Positions 17,392-30,767 of a stretch of 64,000 bases of DNA are shown here, in pieces. The DNA is taken from positions 62,001-126,000 of the forward strand of contig CALKJW010000011.1 of the NCBI GenBank assembly GCA_937995595.1, written 5' to 3'. How positions within the stretch are numbered: the first letter of the stretch is position 1; every line of letters starts with the position of its first letter. A model generated the notes under the pieces. That model made no database searches. It was not told the origin of the DNA and saw only the letters and a list, made by a program, of their open reading frames with translations. Position numbers and translations under genes: made by a program. Source of the stretch: an uncultured Phycisphaerales bacterium. Lineage in GTDB: Bacteria; Planctomycetota; Phycisphaerae; Phycisphaerales; UBA1924.

Positions 17392-18585
17392 ATGCACCAC
17401 TCCGACAACTTCGACACCCAGGTCGTCCACGCCGGCCAGCGCCCCGACCCCGTCACCGGGGCCGTCATGCCGCCGATCTCCGTCGCCTCGACCTACGCCC
17501 AGCGCTCCCCGGGCGAGCACGCGGGGTTCGAGTACTCGCGCTCGCACAACCCGACGCGCTACGCGCTGGAGCGGATGATCGCCCAACTCGAAGGATCGAA
17601 GATCGATGAGAAGGACGACCCGTCCTGCGGCGGCTTCGCCTTCGCCTCCGGCCTCGCCGCGACGACGACCGTGCTCGAACTGCTCGACGCCGGCGACGAA
17701 GTGGTTTGCATGGACGATGTCTACGGCGGGACCAACCGCCTGCTCTCGCGCGTCGCCGCGCGCTCGCAGGGGCTGAGGATCAGGTACGTCGACATGACGG
17801 ACCCGAACAGACTCGCCGAGGCGTTGACGGCCTCGACCAGACTGGTGTGGATCGAGACGCCGACCAACCCGACGCTGAAGATCGTGGACCTCTCCGGCGC
17901 GGCGAAGATCGTGCGGGAGAGGTCGCCGCGCGCGATGCTCGTGTGCGACAACACCTTCGCCTCGCCGTACAACCAGCGGCCGCTCGAGCACGGGTTCGAC
18001 ATGGTGATGCACTCGGCGACCAAGTACCTCGGCGGGCACTCCGACGCCGTCGCGGGCCTGCTGGTGTGCCGCGACCTCGCGCTGGCGCAGAAGGTCCGGT
18101 TCCATCAGAACGCCGTCGGCGCGGTGCTCGGCCCGTTCGAGTCGTACATGGTGCTGCGCGGCATCAAGACGCTCGCGCTGCGCATGGAGCGGCACAACGC
18201 CACCGGCCAGCGCGTGGCCGAGTGGCTCGCCAAACACCCGATGGTCGAGCGCGTCGTGTACCCCGGCCTCCCGAGCCACCCGCAGCACGCGCTGGCGAAA
18301 AAGCAGATGAAGGGCTTCACGGGGATGATCACGTTCTTCATCAGGGGCGGGCTGCCCGAAGCGCGCAGGTTCCTCGAGAACGTGCGCGTCTTCGCGCTGG
18401 CCGAGAGCCTCGGCGGCGTCGAGTCGCTCGTCGATCACCCGGCGATCATGACGCACGCCAGCGTCCCCGCCGACCAGCGCAAGGCGCTGGGCATCAGCGA
18501 CACGCTGATCCGCCTGAGTTGCGGGATCGAGAACAGCGACGACCTGCTCGCGGACCTTGAGCACGCGCTCAGGGCGGCTCGCTGA
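17392..18585 (+). CDS. Cystathionine gamma-lyase / gamma-synthase family enzyme
   Basis: PLP enzyme of the Cys/Met metabolism family, 397 residues. Motifs: TQVVHAGQRPD at the N-terminus, SVASTYAQ, YSRSHNPTR, FASGLAATTTVL, the PLP lysine in SATKYLGGHSD (Lys211), and the GGVESLVDHPAIMTH block near the end. Directly behind cbs, it most likely cleaves cystathionine to cysteine (gamma-lyase), completing homocysteine-to-cysteine transsulfuration. Gamma-synthase activity cannot be excluded from sequence. The frame allows a TTG at 17377. The ATG at 17392 fits homology better. Confidence 0.9.
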   Translation: MHHSDNFDTQVVHAGQRPDPVTGAVMPPISVASTYAQRSPGEHAGFEYSRSHNPTRYALERMIAQLEGSKIDEKDDPSCGGFAFASGLAATTTVLELLDAGDEVVCMDDVYGGTNRLLSRVAARSQGLRIRYVDMTDPNRLAEALTASTRLVWIETPTNPTLKIVDLSGAAKIVRERSPRAMLVCDNTFASPYNQRPLEHGFDMVMHSATKYLGGHSDAVAGLLVCRDLALAQKVRFHQNAVGAVLGPFESYMVLRGIKTLALRMERHNATGQRVAEWLAKHPMVERVVYPGLPSHPQHALAKKQMKGFTGMITFFIRGGLPEARRFLENVRVFALAESLGGVESLVDHPAIMTHASVPADQRKALGISDTLIRLSCGIENSDDLLADLEHALRAAR

Positions 18586-18595
18586 GCGGGCACGC

Positions 18596-19351
18596 TCACG
18601 GCGACAGCGGCCGCGCGGCCCAGTTGGCGTAGCGGCACCTCTGCACGCCGATGTAGACCAGCGTCTCGAACGCGAGCATGCCGATGACAAAGCCCGCGAG
18701 CGGGAGCGACACCGCCGCGCCCTCGGCCCACGCCCGCCACGGCGCGGGGATGTCGCGCACCACACGCGTCGCGACCGGCATCAGAAACAGCCCGGCGTTG
18801 AGCAGGACCGCCGCGGCGATCCACCCCGGCGCGGCGTGGGCGCAGATGGTCCGCGCGACCGGCGGCGGCACGCGCCACCCGCGCCGCGTCGCGAAGAACG
18901 TGACGCCGATGCGCTCGACCGCGGTGAGCGAGAGCAGCACGACATGCACACACACCCACGACAGCCCGGCGACGAGCACGCCGATCAGGATCTCGTGCTC
19001 GCGGACATCGCGCCACGCCGCGGCGAAGAGCAGAGCGCACGAGGGCGCAACCGCCGCAAACGACGCCGCGGCGGTGGAACGCAGGAGCATGGACGTGTCG
19101 GCGGTGTGCCTGATGCGTACGCGCGCAAAGAGCGTGCCGGGCTCGCGCGCCAGCATCGCGCACTGGCGCAGAAAGCCGCGCCACGTCGGATCGTTCTGGA
19201 ACGGCGTGCCCGTTCGCGCGGAGGGCAGAGAGTCGGCGATGGGCCGGCCGCACTCGGGGCAGTTGGCCGAGGCGTCGAGGCCTTCGAGCGTGTAGCCGCA
19301 CCGCTCGCACAGGAGCGTCGCGCTCGTGATATCGCTCGGGAGCCGCGCCAA
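18596..19351 (-). CDS. Zinc-ribbon membrane protein
   Basis: Unknown function. The N-terminus carries a four-cysteine ribbon, LCERCGYTLEGL...CPECGRPI, followed by a soluble linker and four hydrophobic segments of about 20-25 residues. Three other proteins in this window share the ribbon (39847, 46613, 49177). The start is uncertain: the TTG at 19351 is chosen because coding sense begins there and TACGAT lies 8 nt upstream. The frame remains open to 19708, but that part has no protein-like character. It diverges from the GNAT gene across a region holding a perfect 13-bp palindrome. Confidence 0.65.
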   Translation of the reverse strand: MARLPSDITSATLLCERCGYTLEGLDASANCPECGRPIADSLPSARTGTPFQNDPTWRGFLRQCAMLAREPGTLFARVRIRHTADTSMLLRSTAAASFAAVAPSCALLFAAAWRDVREHEILIGVLVAGLSWVCVHVVLLSLTAVERIGVTFFATRRGWRVPPPVARTICAHAAPGWIAAAVLLNAGLFLMPVATRVVRDIPAPWRAWAEGAAVSLPLAGFVIGMLAFETLVYIGVQRCRYANWAARPLSP

Positions 19352-19390
19352 GATGCCGGATCGTACATGCGGAAGCCGCCGGAGGGAGTT

Positions 19391-19420
19391 GCAGAGGGAA
19401 CCCGCAGGGGTTCCCTCTGC
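19391..19420. repeat. Perfect 13-bp inverted repeat with 4-nt loop
   Basis: GCAGAGGGAACCC, loop GCAG, GGGTTCCCTCTGC. It sits in the 157-bp divergent gap between the zinc-ribbon gene and the GNAT gene. No T-tract on either strand, so not a standard terminator; could be an operator or a mobile palindrome. Confidence 0.7.
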
Positions 19421-19508
19421 ATCGGCATTGACCTTGGCGCCGGCCGACAGGTCAGGCCCCGGGGGGCCATTTGCTCCGGACGACCAAACCTGCTTTACTT
19501 CGGCCCGC

Positions 19509-20015
19509 ATGGTGACCGTCCGCCGCATCACGCTCGACGACCCGCTGTACCCGCAGGAGTGCGCCCTCCGCGAGGCGGTGCTGCTGGGTCCCATCGGGCT
19601 CAACGTCCCGAAGTTCAAGGCGATGTTCCCCGGCGTCGAGGAGCGGTTCGAGCACTTCGTGGCCGTGTTCGCGCACCCGTCCGGTCCGCGGGTCGTCGGC
19701 TGCGCCACGCTGCTGCCCGACTACCCCGAGCCGGGAATCGGCAAACTCATGCAGATGGCCGTGGACCTGCAGCGGCAGGGCGAGGGCATCGGCACGCGGC
19801 TGGTGGTCGCGGTCGAGCAGCGGGCCTTCGGCGAACTGGGCCTGCGCGAACTGTTCTGCCACGCGCGCGACACGGCCTACGGCTTCTACGGCTCGCTGGG
19901 ATGGACGTTCGACTCGGACGTGTTCGAAGAGGCGGGCGTGCCGCACCGGCGCATGGTCTTCCGCCCCGGCCCCGTCGAGTCCGAGGACGACGCGCCGCCG
20001 GTGCCGCAGGACTGA
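19509..20015 (+). CDS. GNAT family N-acetyltransferase
   Basis: Probable acetyl-CoA-dependent acetyltransferase of 168 residues, substrate unknown. It has beta-4 (GKLMQMAVDLQRQGEG), the acetyl-CoA loop in the form QRQGEGIGTRLV (Q/RxxGxG/A motif) and the C-terminal AYGFYGSLGWTFD segment. The nearest relatives are probably the ElaA-like or generic GNAT class. The frame is open from 19326, but the conserved fold begins at MVTVRRITLDD. A TTACTT hexamer lies 8 nt upstream of the ATG. It stands alone between divergent and convergent neighbours. Confidence 0.85.
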   Translation: MVTVRRITLDDPLYPQECALREAVLLGPIGLNVPKFKAMFPGVEERFEHFVAVFAHPSGPRVVGCATLLPDYPEPGIGKLMQMAVDLQRQGEGIGTRLVVAVEQRAFGELGLRELFCHARDTAYGFYGSLGWTFDSDVFEEAGVPHRRMVFRPGPVESEDDAPPVPQD

Positions 20016-20117
20016 TTCAGTTCTCGATTGTGGAGGTTGCATTCGGATGGAAGGCCCGGCCCGGCGGCCCGCCTGTTTGCAAATCCGCAATCCAAGGTCC
20101 ACAGTCCAAAATCCCCC

Positions 20118-20849
20118 TCACCACCGCATGTGCACGTCCTTGTGGTAGAACCCGCCGGTGGGGCCGGTCTCCGGGAGCGTCGCGAGGTAGACACTCGTCC
20201 ACGCGCCCTGCGTGACGTCCAGCGGCGCGCCCTCGCCGCCCATGTCGGTCCTGACCCAGCCAGGGTGCGCGGCGTTCACCTTGATCTTCGTCTCCCGGAG
20301 TTCGTGCGCGAGGTTCACGGTGAACATGTTCACCGCCGCCTTGCTGGCGTTGTACGCCGTGCACAACATGCCGTGGATCGGCGAGTTCGGGTCGCGGTGC
20401 TCGCTCAGCGAGCCGAGGATGCTCGTCAGGTTCACGATCCGTCCCGCCGCGCTCTTCTTCAGCAGCGGCAGCATCGCCTGCGTCACGGCGACAAGGCCGA
20501 AGAAGTTCACCTCGAACGTGTCGCGCACGCTCTTCATCGAAACCGTGCCGGGCTTGGCGTCCCACCCCTCCACGGCCACGCCCGCATTGTTCACCAGCAC
20601 GTCGAGGCGGCCGAACTCGCGCCCGATCGTCTCCGCCGCGGCGTGGATGCTCGCCTCATCCGTCACGTCCAGCCGCATGAACCGAACATCGAGCCCCTCC
20701 TTGCGGAGCGGGTCGGCGGCCTGTCTGCCTCGGCCTTCGTCGCGCGAGCCCATCAGCACAGTCATGCCCGCGCGGGCCAGTTGGCGGCTGGTCTCCAGAC
20801 CGATGCCCTTGTTCGCGCCCGTGACGAGGGCGATCTGCCGGCTGCTCAT
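20118..20849 (-). CDS. Short-chain dehydrogenase/reductase
   Basis: Rossmann-fold NAD(P)H oxidoreductase of 243 residues. It has the cofactor loop TGANKGIG, an Arg-containing SRDEGRG segment suggesting NADPH, the NNAG motif, the catalytic Ser in LTSILGSLS, and the Tyr/Lys pair in YNASKAAV (YxxxK). The LEGL-like spacing and PGWVRTDMGG loop resemble carbonyl reductase-type SDRs. The ATG at 20849 is preferred to the TTG at 20867 on homology. The 100-bp gap to the GNAT stop holds a degenerate AATCC-rich repeat. The M1 peptidase gene lies upstream, also on this strand. Confidence 0.9.
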   Translation of the reverse strand: MSSRQIALVTGANKGIGLETSRQLARAGMTVLMGSRDEGRGRQAADPLRKEGLDVRFMRLDVTDEASIHAAAETIGREFGRLDVLVNNAGVAVEGWDAKPGTVSMKSVRDTFEVNFFGLVAVTQAMLPLLKKSAAGRIVNLTSILGSLSEHRDPNSPIHGMLCTAYNASKAAVNMFTVNLAHELRETKIKVNAAHPGWVRTDMGGEGAPLDVTQGAWTSVYLATLPETGPTGGFYHKDVHMRW

Positions 20850-20894
20850 GGCGGAACTCACTTTCAATCTTGAAGTGCGAGCGATGGGCGCCGC

Positions 20895-22904
20895 TCACGG
20901 TACCGTCACGGCGGCGGTCGGTTGCCCGCCCAGCGCGGCGCCCGCCGCGGCGACGACCGCGGGGTCCTCGTCGAGATCGCCGCAAACGACCGCTTCGAGG
21001 GCGGCGTGGGCGCGGTCGTCGTCGAAGGACGCGAGCGCGCGTGCCGCGGCGGTGCGCGCGGCGACCGACGGCCCGTGCTCGAGTTGGCGCAGCCACGCCG
21101 CGAGATCCTGCCGGATGGTGGTGTCGGCCAGCACCGTCATGCCGGGATCAACGCTGACGCTGTCGGGCTTGCGCGGCAGCGCAAACTCGGCGGTGGTGAC
21201 GCGGGAATCGCACACGATGTGCACGGTGCGGCCGGTCCGCCCGCCCTCGGGCATGTCGAGCCAGACCGGCAGCACGAACGCGTAGGCGGGGTTGAACTCG
21301 TCGATCGGCTGCGTCTGCTCGACGCGGACGCGCAGCGTGCCGGAGGACTCGCCGTTGCGCCCCTCGTTGTCCGCCCACTCCAGATCGACGGCCAGTTGCG
21401 GATGGCCCGGCCGGAGCACCCACTGGTCGAAGAAGCGTTCGAGCGATTCGCCGCTGGCGTCCTCGAGCGCGACGCGGAAGTCGTCGGTCTCGACCTGGTT
21501 GAAGCGGTGCCGCGACAGGTACAGCCGCACGCCCTTCCAGAACACGTCGTCGCCGAGCCGGCGTCGAAGCATGTGCAGCACGATCGCGCCGCGGTCGTAG
21601 GGGTTCTCGGCCGCGTAGAAGCGCTGGTCCGGGTTGCGGTAGAGGTTGCTGACCAGCGCGGCGTCGCGCGGGGCGGTGCGCCCCCCGGTGCGCGAGACGG
21701 TGGCCGAGAACTTCTCCCAGATCACGCCGTCGTACCGGCGCCGGCCGCGCTGCTGCTCGGCCCAGAGCGCCTCGCCGAAGGTCGCCCAGCCCTCGTTGAG
21801 CCACAGGTGCTCCCACGAGCGGCAGGTGACCAGGTCGCCGAACCACTGGTGCACGAGTTCGTGCGCGACGATGCCGTCGGCAAAGCCGCTGGCGCCCCGA
21901 CGGCCGAACATCGCCGCGAACGTCGAGGCCGAGGTGTTCTCCATCGCGCCGGCGGCGAAGTCGCGGCAGATGATCTGGGCGTACTTGTCCCATGGGAAGG
22001 GCGTGCCGAAGAGTTGCTCGAAGTGCGCGATCATCGCCGGAGTGTTGGCGAAGTTGAGTTCCAGCGCGCCCGCGGAGCCCAGCGCGCCGTACGCCGGCAT
22101 CCACAGGCCCGGCCGCGCGGATCGCGGCCCGCCGAGGTTCACCACGTCGAACTTCGAGACCACGAGCGTGACCAAGTAGAACGGGTGCTCGGCGTCCTGC
22201 ACCCAGTGGTACGTCACGCGGCGGGGCCGATCGCCGCCCGCGGGGTGATGCGTGATCGAACGGATGTGCCCGTTGGAAACGGCTTCGTACGGGTACGGCA
22301 CGGTGACGACGATCTCGCTGGCGAGCCGGTCGTTCGGGAAGTCGTGACACGGGAACCACAGGTGGTTGCTCTGCGGCTGGCCCTGCGCGTGGCACATGAA
22401 GTCCTCTTCCGGCGTGCGCCGGTCATCGCCCGAGAACGTCAGCCCAGCGCCGCGTCCGCCGGGGTTCTTCGCGTTGTAGGCGATGCGGAGCCGGCCCTCG
22501 GCGCCGACGCGCAGCGGCTCGGGAAAGACGATGGCGAGTCTGTTCGTCGCGGGCCGCGAGAACTCGCACGGCCGGACGCCGCCGGTCGCGCCGACGAAAT
22601 GCACGGACTCGACACTCAGGCCGGGCCCGCAGTCGAGCGTCAGGCCCGACCGCGGCGCGCCGACGCCCGTGAACCACAGTTCCTGCACGCCGCGGAACGC
22701 CGCGACGCTCATGTCGGCGATCTCCATCGTCAGCCGCATGCGCGTGTAGTCAACGAGCACATCGGGCGGCCAGACACGCTTGTCGCGCCCGGTCTCGGCG
22801 TCGATGCGCGGATCGGCGTTCTGTGCCGCGGTGGGGGCGACGGCGGCAGCGCCGATCAGAACGGCCAGGAGAACACCAACGCTCGATGTGCGGCGCGTGA
22901 GCAT
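20895..22904 (-). CDS. Secreted M1 family metallopeptidase
   Basis: Zinc aminopeptidase of 669 residues with a Sec signal peptide (1-27, cut near TAA-Q). The exopeptidase motif appears as GAMEN, and the zinc site is HELVH at 348-352 with the third ligand Glu371 in LWLNEGWATF, exactly 18 residues on. N-terminal beta domain (about 40-240), catalytic domain to about 490, then a linker and a short C-terminal helical part ending in HEAT-like DDRAHAALEAVV repeats. Export predicts periplasmic peptide degradation. TACCAT lies 6 nt before the ATG. Confidence 0.93.
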   Translation of the reverse strand: MLTRRTSSVGVLLAVLIGAAAVAPTAAQNADPRIDAETGRDKRVWPPDVLVDYTRMRLTMEIADMSVAAFRGVQELWFTGVGAPRSGLTLDCGPGLSVESVHFVGATGGVRPCEFSRPATNRLAIVFPEPLRVGAEGRLRIAYNAKNPGGRGAGLTFSGDDRRTPEEDFMCHAQGQPQSNHLWFPCHDFPNDRLASEIVVTVPYPYEAVSNGHIRSITHHPAGGDRPRRVTYHWVQDAEHPFYLVTLVVSKFDVVNLGGPRSARPGLWMPAYGALGSAGALELNFANTPAMIAHFEQLFGTPFPWDKYAQIICRDFAAGAMENTSASTFAAMFGRRGASGFADGIVAHELVHQWFGDLVTCRSWEHLWLNEGWATFGEALWAEQQRGRRRYDGVIWEKFSATVSRTGGRTAPRDAALVSNLYRNPDQRFYAAENPYDRGAIVLHMLRRRLGDDVFWKGVRLYLSRHRFNQVETDDFRVALEDASGESLERFFDQWVLRPGHPQLAVDLEWADNEGRNGESSGTLRVRVEQTQPIDEFNPAYAFVLPVWLDMPEGGRTGRTVHIVCDSRVTTAEFALPRKPDSVSVDPGMTVLADTTIRQDLAAWLRQLEHGPSVAARTAAARALASFDDDRAHAALEAVVCGDLDEDPAVVAAAGAALGGQPTAAVTVP

Positions 22905-22910
22905 GCGGGC

Positions 22911-22916
22911 ATGGTA
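22911..22916 (-). promoter_or_regulatory. -10-like box 6 nt before the M1 peptidase gene
   Basis: TACCAT on the minus strand, 6 nt before the ATG at 22904. Confidence 0.5.
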
Positions 22917-22959
22917 CCGGCGCGCCGCGTCGCGTGTCGCAGCCGTCAGCGGACCCTGC

Positions 22960-28113
<5,154 letters not shown>

Positions 28114-28232
28114 CTCGTTTAGGGGATGTCGTGCGGCCGACTATCGCAAGGTTCCTGAACACCCATGCATCGTACTGCGTACCGAAATGGGATCCGACGC
28201 GGCTTCTGCGTCCACTCGTGGAGGGTACGACT

Positions 28233-28820
28233 GTGGTTCAACACCTACGCGTTGCTATCAACCTGTCTCTGTGCATCGTGGCCGTTGCGATCGCCGCGGC
28301 GGTGGTGGGCTGCGCCGAAACAACCAAGGCCCCCAACCAACGGGGAGCCGACCGGGGTGCACAGGGAGGGGCACGCGCCGCGGTGGTCCAGCCCGATCGG
28401 CACATGGCGGACGCTGTGCCGATCAGTGTGAGCGTCGTCGAAGAGAACGTGACCGTTCGACAACTGAAGATAACCGTGGAATGGGGTGCCGAGCCCGCCG
28501 CGGGTGAGACGCTGTACCTGTCGTACGACGTCTACAGGGATAAGGCGGACCCGCCGTACACGCACCTGAAGCCGCAGGAAGTCGTCAAGTTCCAGAACGA
28601 GTCGAAGAACTGGCAGCGCGTCGTCGGCGATGTCACACAGGACCGAAGCGAGGCCGGCAACCGAACTTGGATCTTCGAAGTTCCGCTGGAGCAGAACTGG
28701 GACGTGCTGGTTCCGTGGAACGGCCACGTCCGCCTGCGAGTGACGGCATTCGTGAAATCTGGCGCCTTGTGGCGCGGTGCGACCGGCTCGCCGACGGGCG
28801 TGCTGGCCCCGATCTGGTAG
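28233..28820 (+). CDS. Lipoprotein A downstream of the kinase
   Basis: Unrecognised lipoprotein of 195 residues. The signal peptide ends in the lipobox VVGC (Cys27). A Gly/Ala-rich linker follows, then ADAVPISVSV and a beta-rich domain with LYLSYDVYRDKADPPYTHLK. Lipoprotein B (28942) shares the ADAVPISV motif and a similar (L)xxxYD(V/I)xxRD pattern, so the two are probably distant paralogs. The GTG at 28233 is chosen because GGAGGG lies 7-8 nt upstream and the hydrophobic segment starts there; the frame is open from 28131. Base composition looks less GC-rich here than in neighbours. It is 119 nt after the kinase stop. Confidence 0.75.
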   Translation: MVQHLRVAINLSLCIVAVAIAAAVVGCAETTKAPNQRGADRGAQGGARAAVVQPDRHMADAVPISVSVVEENVTVRQLKITVEWGAEPAAGETLYLSYDVYRDKADPPYTHLKPQEVVKFQNESKNWQRVVGDVTQDRSEAGNRTWIFEVPLEQNWDVLVPWNGHVRLRVTAFVKSGALWRGATGSPTGVLAPIW

Positions 28821-28881
28821 CGCTTCTGCCCGTACGGAACGCGAAACACCGCTCCAATGGACGCTGCTGCCGCGAGCCATG

Positions 28882-28910
28882 TTGTGCTTCGCGACGGTGA
28901 TCGGTACACT
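28882..28910 (+). promoter_or_regulatory. Candidate promoter of lipoprotein B
   Basis: TTGTGC, 17-nt spacer, TACACT. Gives a leader of about 25 nt with a GAAGGGG Shine-Dalgarno site before the ATG at 28942. Confidence 0.5.
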
Positions 28911-28941
28911 GCCGTCGGGGTGCACTCTCGAAGGGGAACAC

Positions 28942-29403
28942 ATGCACCGATTCTGGGTCGCCAGCGCGGCAACAGTTCTTGTTGCGGCGGTCGTCCTCCT
29001 GTCCGGTTGCGCGTCGTCGGCCAGCCCCTCCAAGGCCGCCGACGCCGTGCCCATCAGCGTGAACGTCACGCCGATCCTTGCCGACCCTCTCAAGCCGCTG
29101 CTGCAGGTCGAGACGACGCTGAGCGAAGCGGGCGCGACGGACTGCGTGCTGCTGTTCTTCTACGACATCCGCGACGAGGCCGGCGTCGATCCGAACGTGC
29201 ACCTCGACGCCGACGACTTCCTGAAACTCGACGCCGACGCGCGCCAGCGACGCTTCAGCACCAACGATAACACCTACACGATGCTCGTCGAGGTCAAGGC
29301 GCTGCGAACCGTCGCCACCCGGGTCAACGTGGTGGCGATGAGCGAGAAGGCCCAGAAGGGCGCGTACGGTCATGGCACGCTCCCCGCCGCGGCACAGCCC
29401 TGA
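28942..29403 (+). CDS. Lipoprotein B downstream of the kinase
   Basis: Unrecognised lipoprotein of 153 residues with a clean lipobox LLSGC (Cys23) and a short Ser/Ala linker. After it comes ADAVPISVNVTPILADPLKP and a segment VLLFFYDIRDEAGVDPNVHL. Both echo lipoprotein A, which suggests a duplication followed by divergence. Start supported by GAAGGGG 6-7 nt upstream and a good promoter at 28882-28910. It has its own promoter, so expression can differ from that of the kinase. Mature domain is probably all-beta. It ends 12 nt before the stop of the convergent cysteine desulfurase gene. Confidence 0.78.
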   Translation: MHRFWVASAATVLVAAVVLLSGCASSASPSKAADAVPISVNVTPILADPLKPLLQVETTLSEAGATDCVLLFFYDIRDEAGVDPNVHLDADDFLKLDADARQRRFSTNDNTYTMLVEVKALRTVATRVNVVAMSEKAQKGAYGHGTLPAAAQP

Positions 29404-29415
29404 ATCGCCTGCGTT

Positions 29416-30660
29416 TCACGCCGCCGCGCCGCGCGCGCAGGCCGCGCTCACGGCGTGAACCGCCGCGTCGACATCCTCGCGCTGCAGGAACGGCCCGAGG
29501 CTGAGGCGCACCGCGCCCTGACCGGGCGGCGAGCAGTCGGGGGATGTGCCGAGCATGCGGTGCACCAGCGGCGCGCAGTGCAAACCTGCACGGGTGAGGA
29601 TGCCGAACTCGCTCTCCAGGATCGATGCAAGTTCCGCGGGCGCGTAGTCCGCGTGCGTGAAACTCACCACGCCCACGCGCCGGTCGATCGGCGCGCGGCC
29701 CAGCACGCGCACGCCGTCGGCCCGCATCGACTCCAGCGCACCGAGCAGCGGAGTCATCAACGCGACCTCGTGCTCGCGCACCGCGTCGATGCCGCGCTCC
29801 AGCAGCCACGCGACGCCCTCGGACAGCCCCGCGATGCCGACGACGTTGTGCGAGCCCGCCTCGTACTTCTCCGGCAGCATCGCCGGGTGCGTGTCCTGCT
29901 CCGACACGCTGCCGGTGCCGCCCTCGCGCACGGTGGCGAGCCGGCTCTCGACGCCGCGGACGATCGCCAGCGCGCCGGTGCCCGTCGGACCGAGCAGGCC
30001 CTTGTGACCCGGGAAGGCGAGCAGGTCGATGTGCGCCTCGCGCACGTTCACGCGCACGTGACCCAGCGACTGCGAGGCGTCGACGACAAACAGCGGCCGG
30101 TCGTCATCCTCGCCGAGCGCGCGCAGGCCCGCGCCGATCGCGGCGATGTCCTGCAGCGTCCCGGTCACGTTGCTCGCGTGGTTGATCGCGACAAACGCCG
30201 TGCGGCCGGGCGCTGCCGCGCCGATCACGTCCGCCGGATCGACCTCGCCCGTCGCGGGGTCCGCTGGAATCGTCGTCAGTTCGAGCAACCCGTCGCGTGC
30301 CAGTTCGTTGCACGGCCGCAGCACCGAGTTGTGCTCCATCTCGGTGATGACCGCGTGCGGGCGCCTGCCCGTGCGCTGCGCGAACGCGCGCGCTGCGCCC
30401 TTGATCGCCAGGTTCAGCGCATCGGTCGCGTTGTGCGTGAAGACGACCCGTTCCGGCGAGTCGCTCCCCACGAGCCGCGCGACCCGCTCGCGGCACCGCT
30501 GCACGACCGCCGCGCCCTGTCGCGCCTCGGCGTACGCCCCGCGCCCCGCCGCGCCGACTTCGTTCATGTAGCGCACCATCGCCGCGCCGACCGCCGGCGG
30601 CTTGGGAAAACTCGTCGCGGCGTTGTCGAAGTAGCGGCGTGGTTGACCCTGCGAACTCAT
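29416..30660 (-). CDS. Cysteine desulfurase family aminotransferase (class V)
   Basis: PLP enzyme that probably removes sulfur from cysteine. The 414-residue product has YFDNAATSFPKP, THNATDALNLAI, EMEHNSVLRP, the PLP lysine in FPGHKGLLGPTG (Lys220) and the C-terminal RAGLHCAPLVHRMLGT with the candidate persulfide Cys362. This combination matches the stand-alone class V group sometimes annotated as a cysteine desulfurase family protein rather than IscS or SufS proper. No isc or suf gene is nearby. TACGAT lies 5 nt before the ATG. Confidence 0.88.
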   Translation of the reverse strand: MSSQGQPRRYFDNAATSFPKPPAVGAAMVRYMNEVGAAGRGAYAEARQGAAVVQRCRERVARLVGSDSPERVVFTHNATDALNLAIKGAARAFAQRTGRRPHAVITEMEHNSVLRPCNELARDGLLELTTIPADPATGEVDPADVIGAAAPGRTAFVAINHASNVTGTLQDIAAIGAGLRALGEDDDRPLFVVDASQSLGHVRVNVREAHIDLLAFPGHKGLLGPTGTGALAIVRGVESRLATVREGGTGSVSEQDTHPAMLPEKYEAGSHNVVGIAGLSEGVAWLLERGIDAVREHEVALMTPLLGALESMRADGVRVLGRAPIDRRVGVVSFTHADYAPAELASILESEFGILTRAGLHCAPLVHRMLGTSPDCSPPGQGAVRLSLGPFLQREDVDAAVHAVSAACARGAAA

Positions 30661-30665
30661 GAACG

Positions 30666-30671
30666 ATCGTA
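30666..30671 (-). promoter_or_regulatory. -10-like box 5 nt before the desulfurase gene
   Basis: TACGAT on the minus strand, 5 nt before the ATG at 30660. Confidence 0.45.
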
Positions 30672-30767
30672 GGGAGGCGGATTGGGGACCGGTTCTTCTT
30701 CCCGGCAGCGTCGCCGTGGCGACCGCGGGACTCGGCGCTCAGGACCGGAGGGCTCAGGGCCGTTCTC

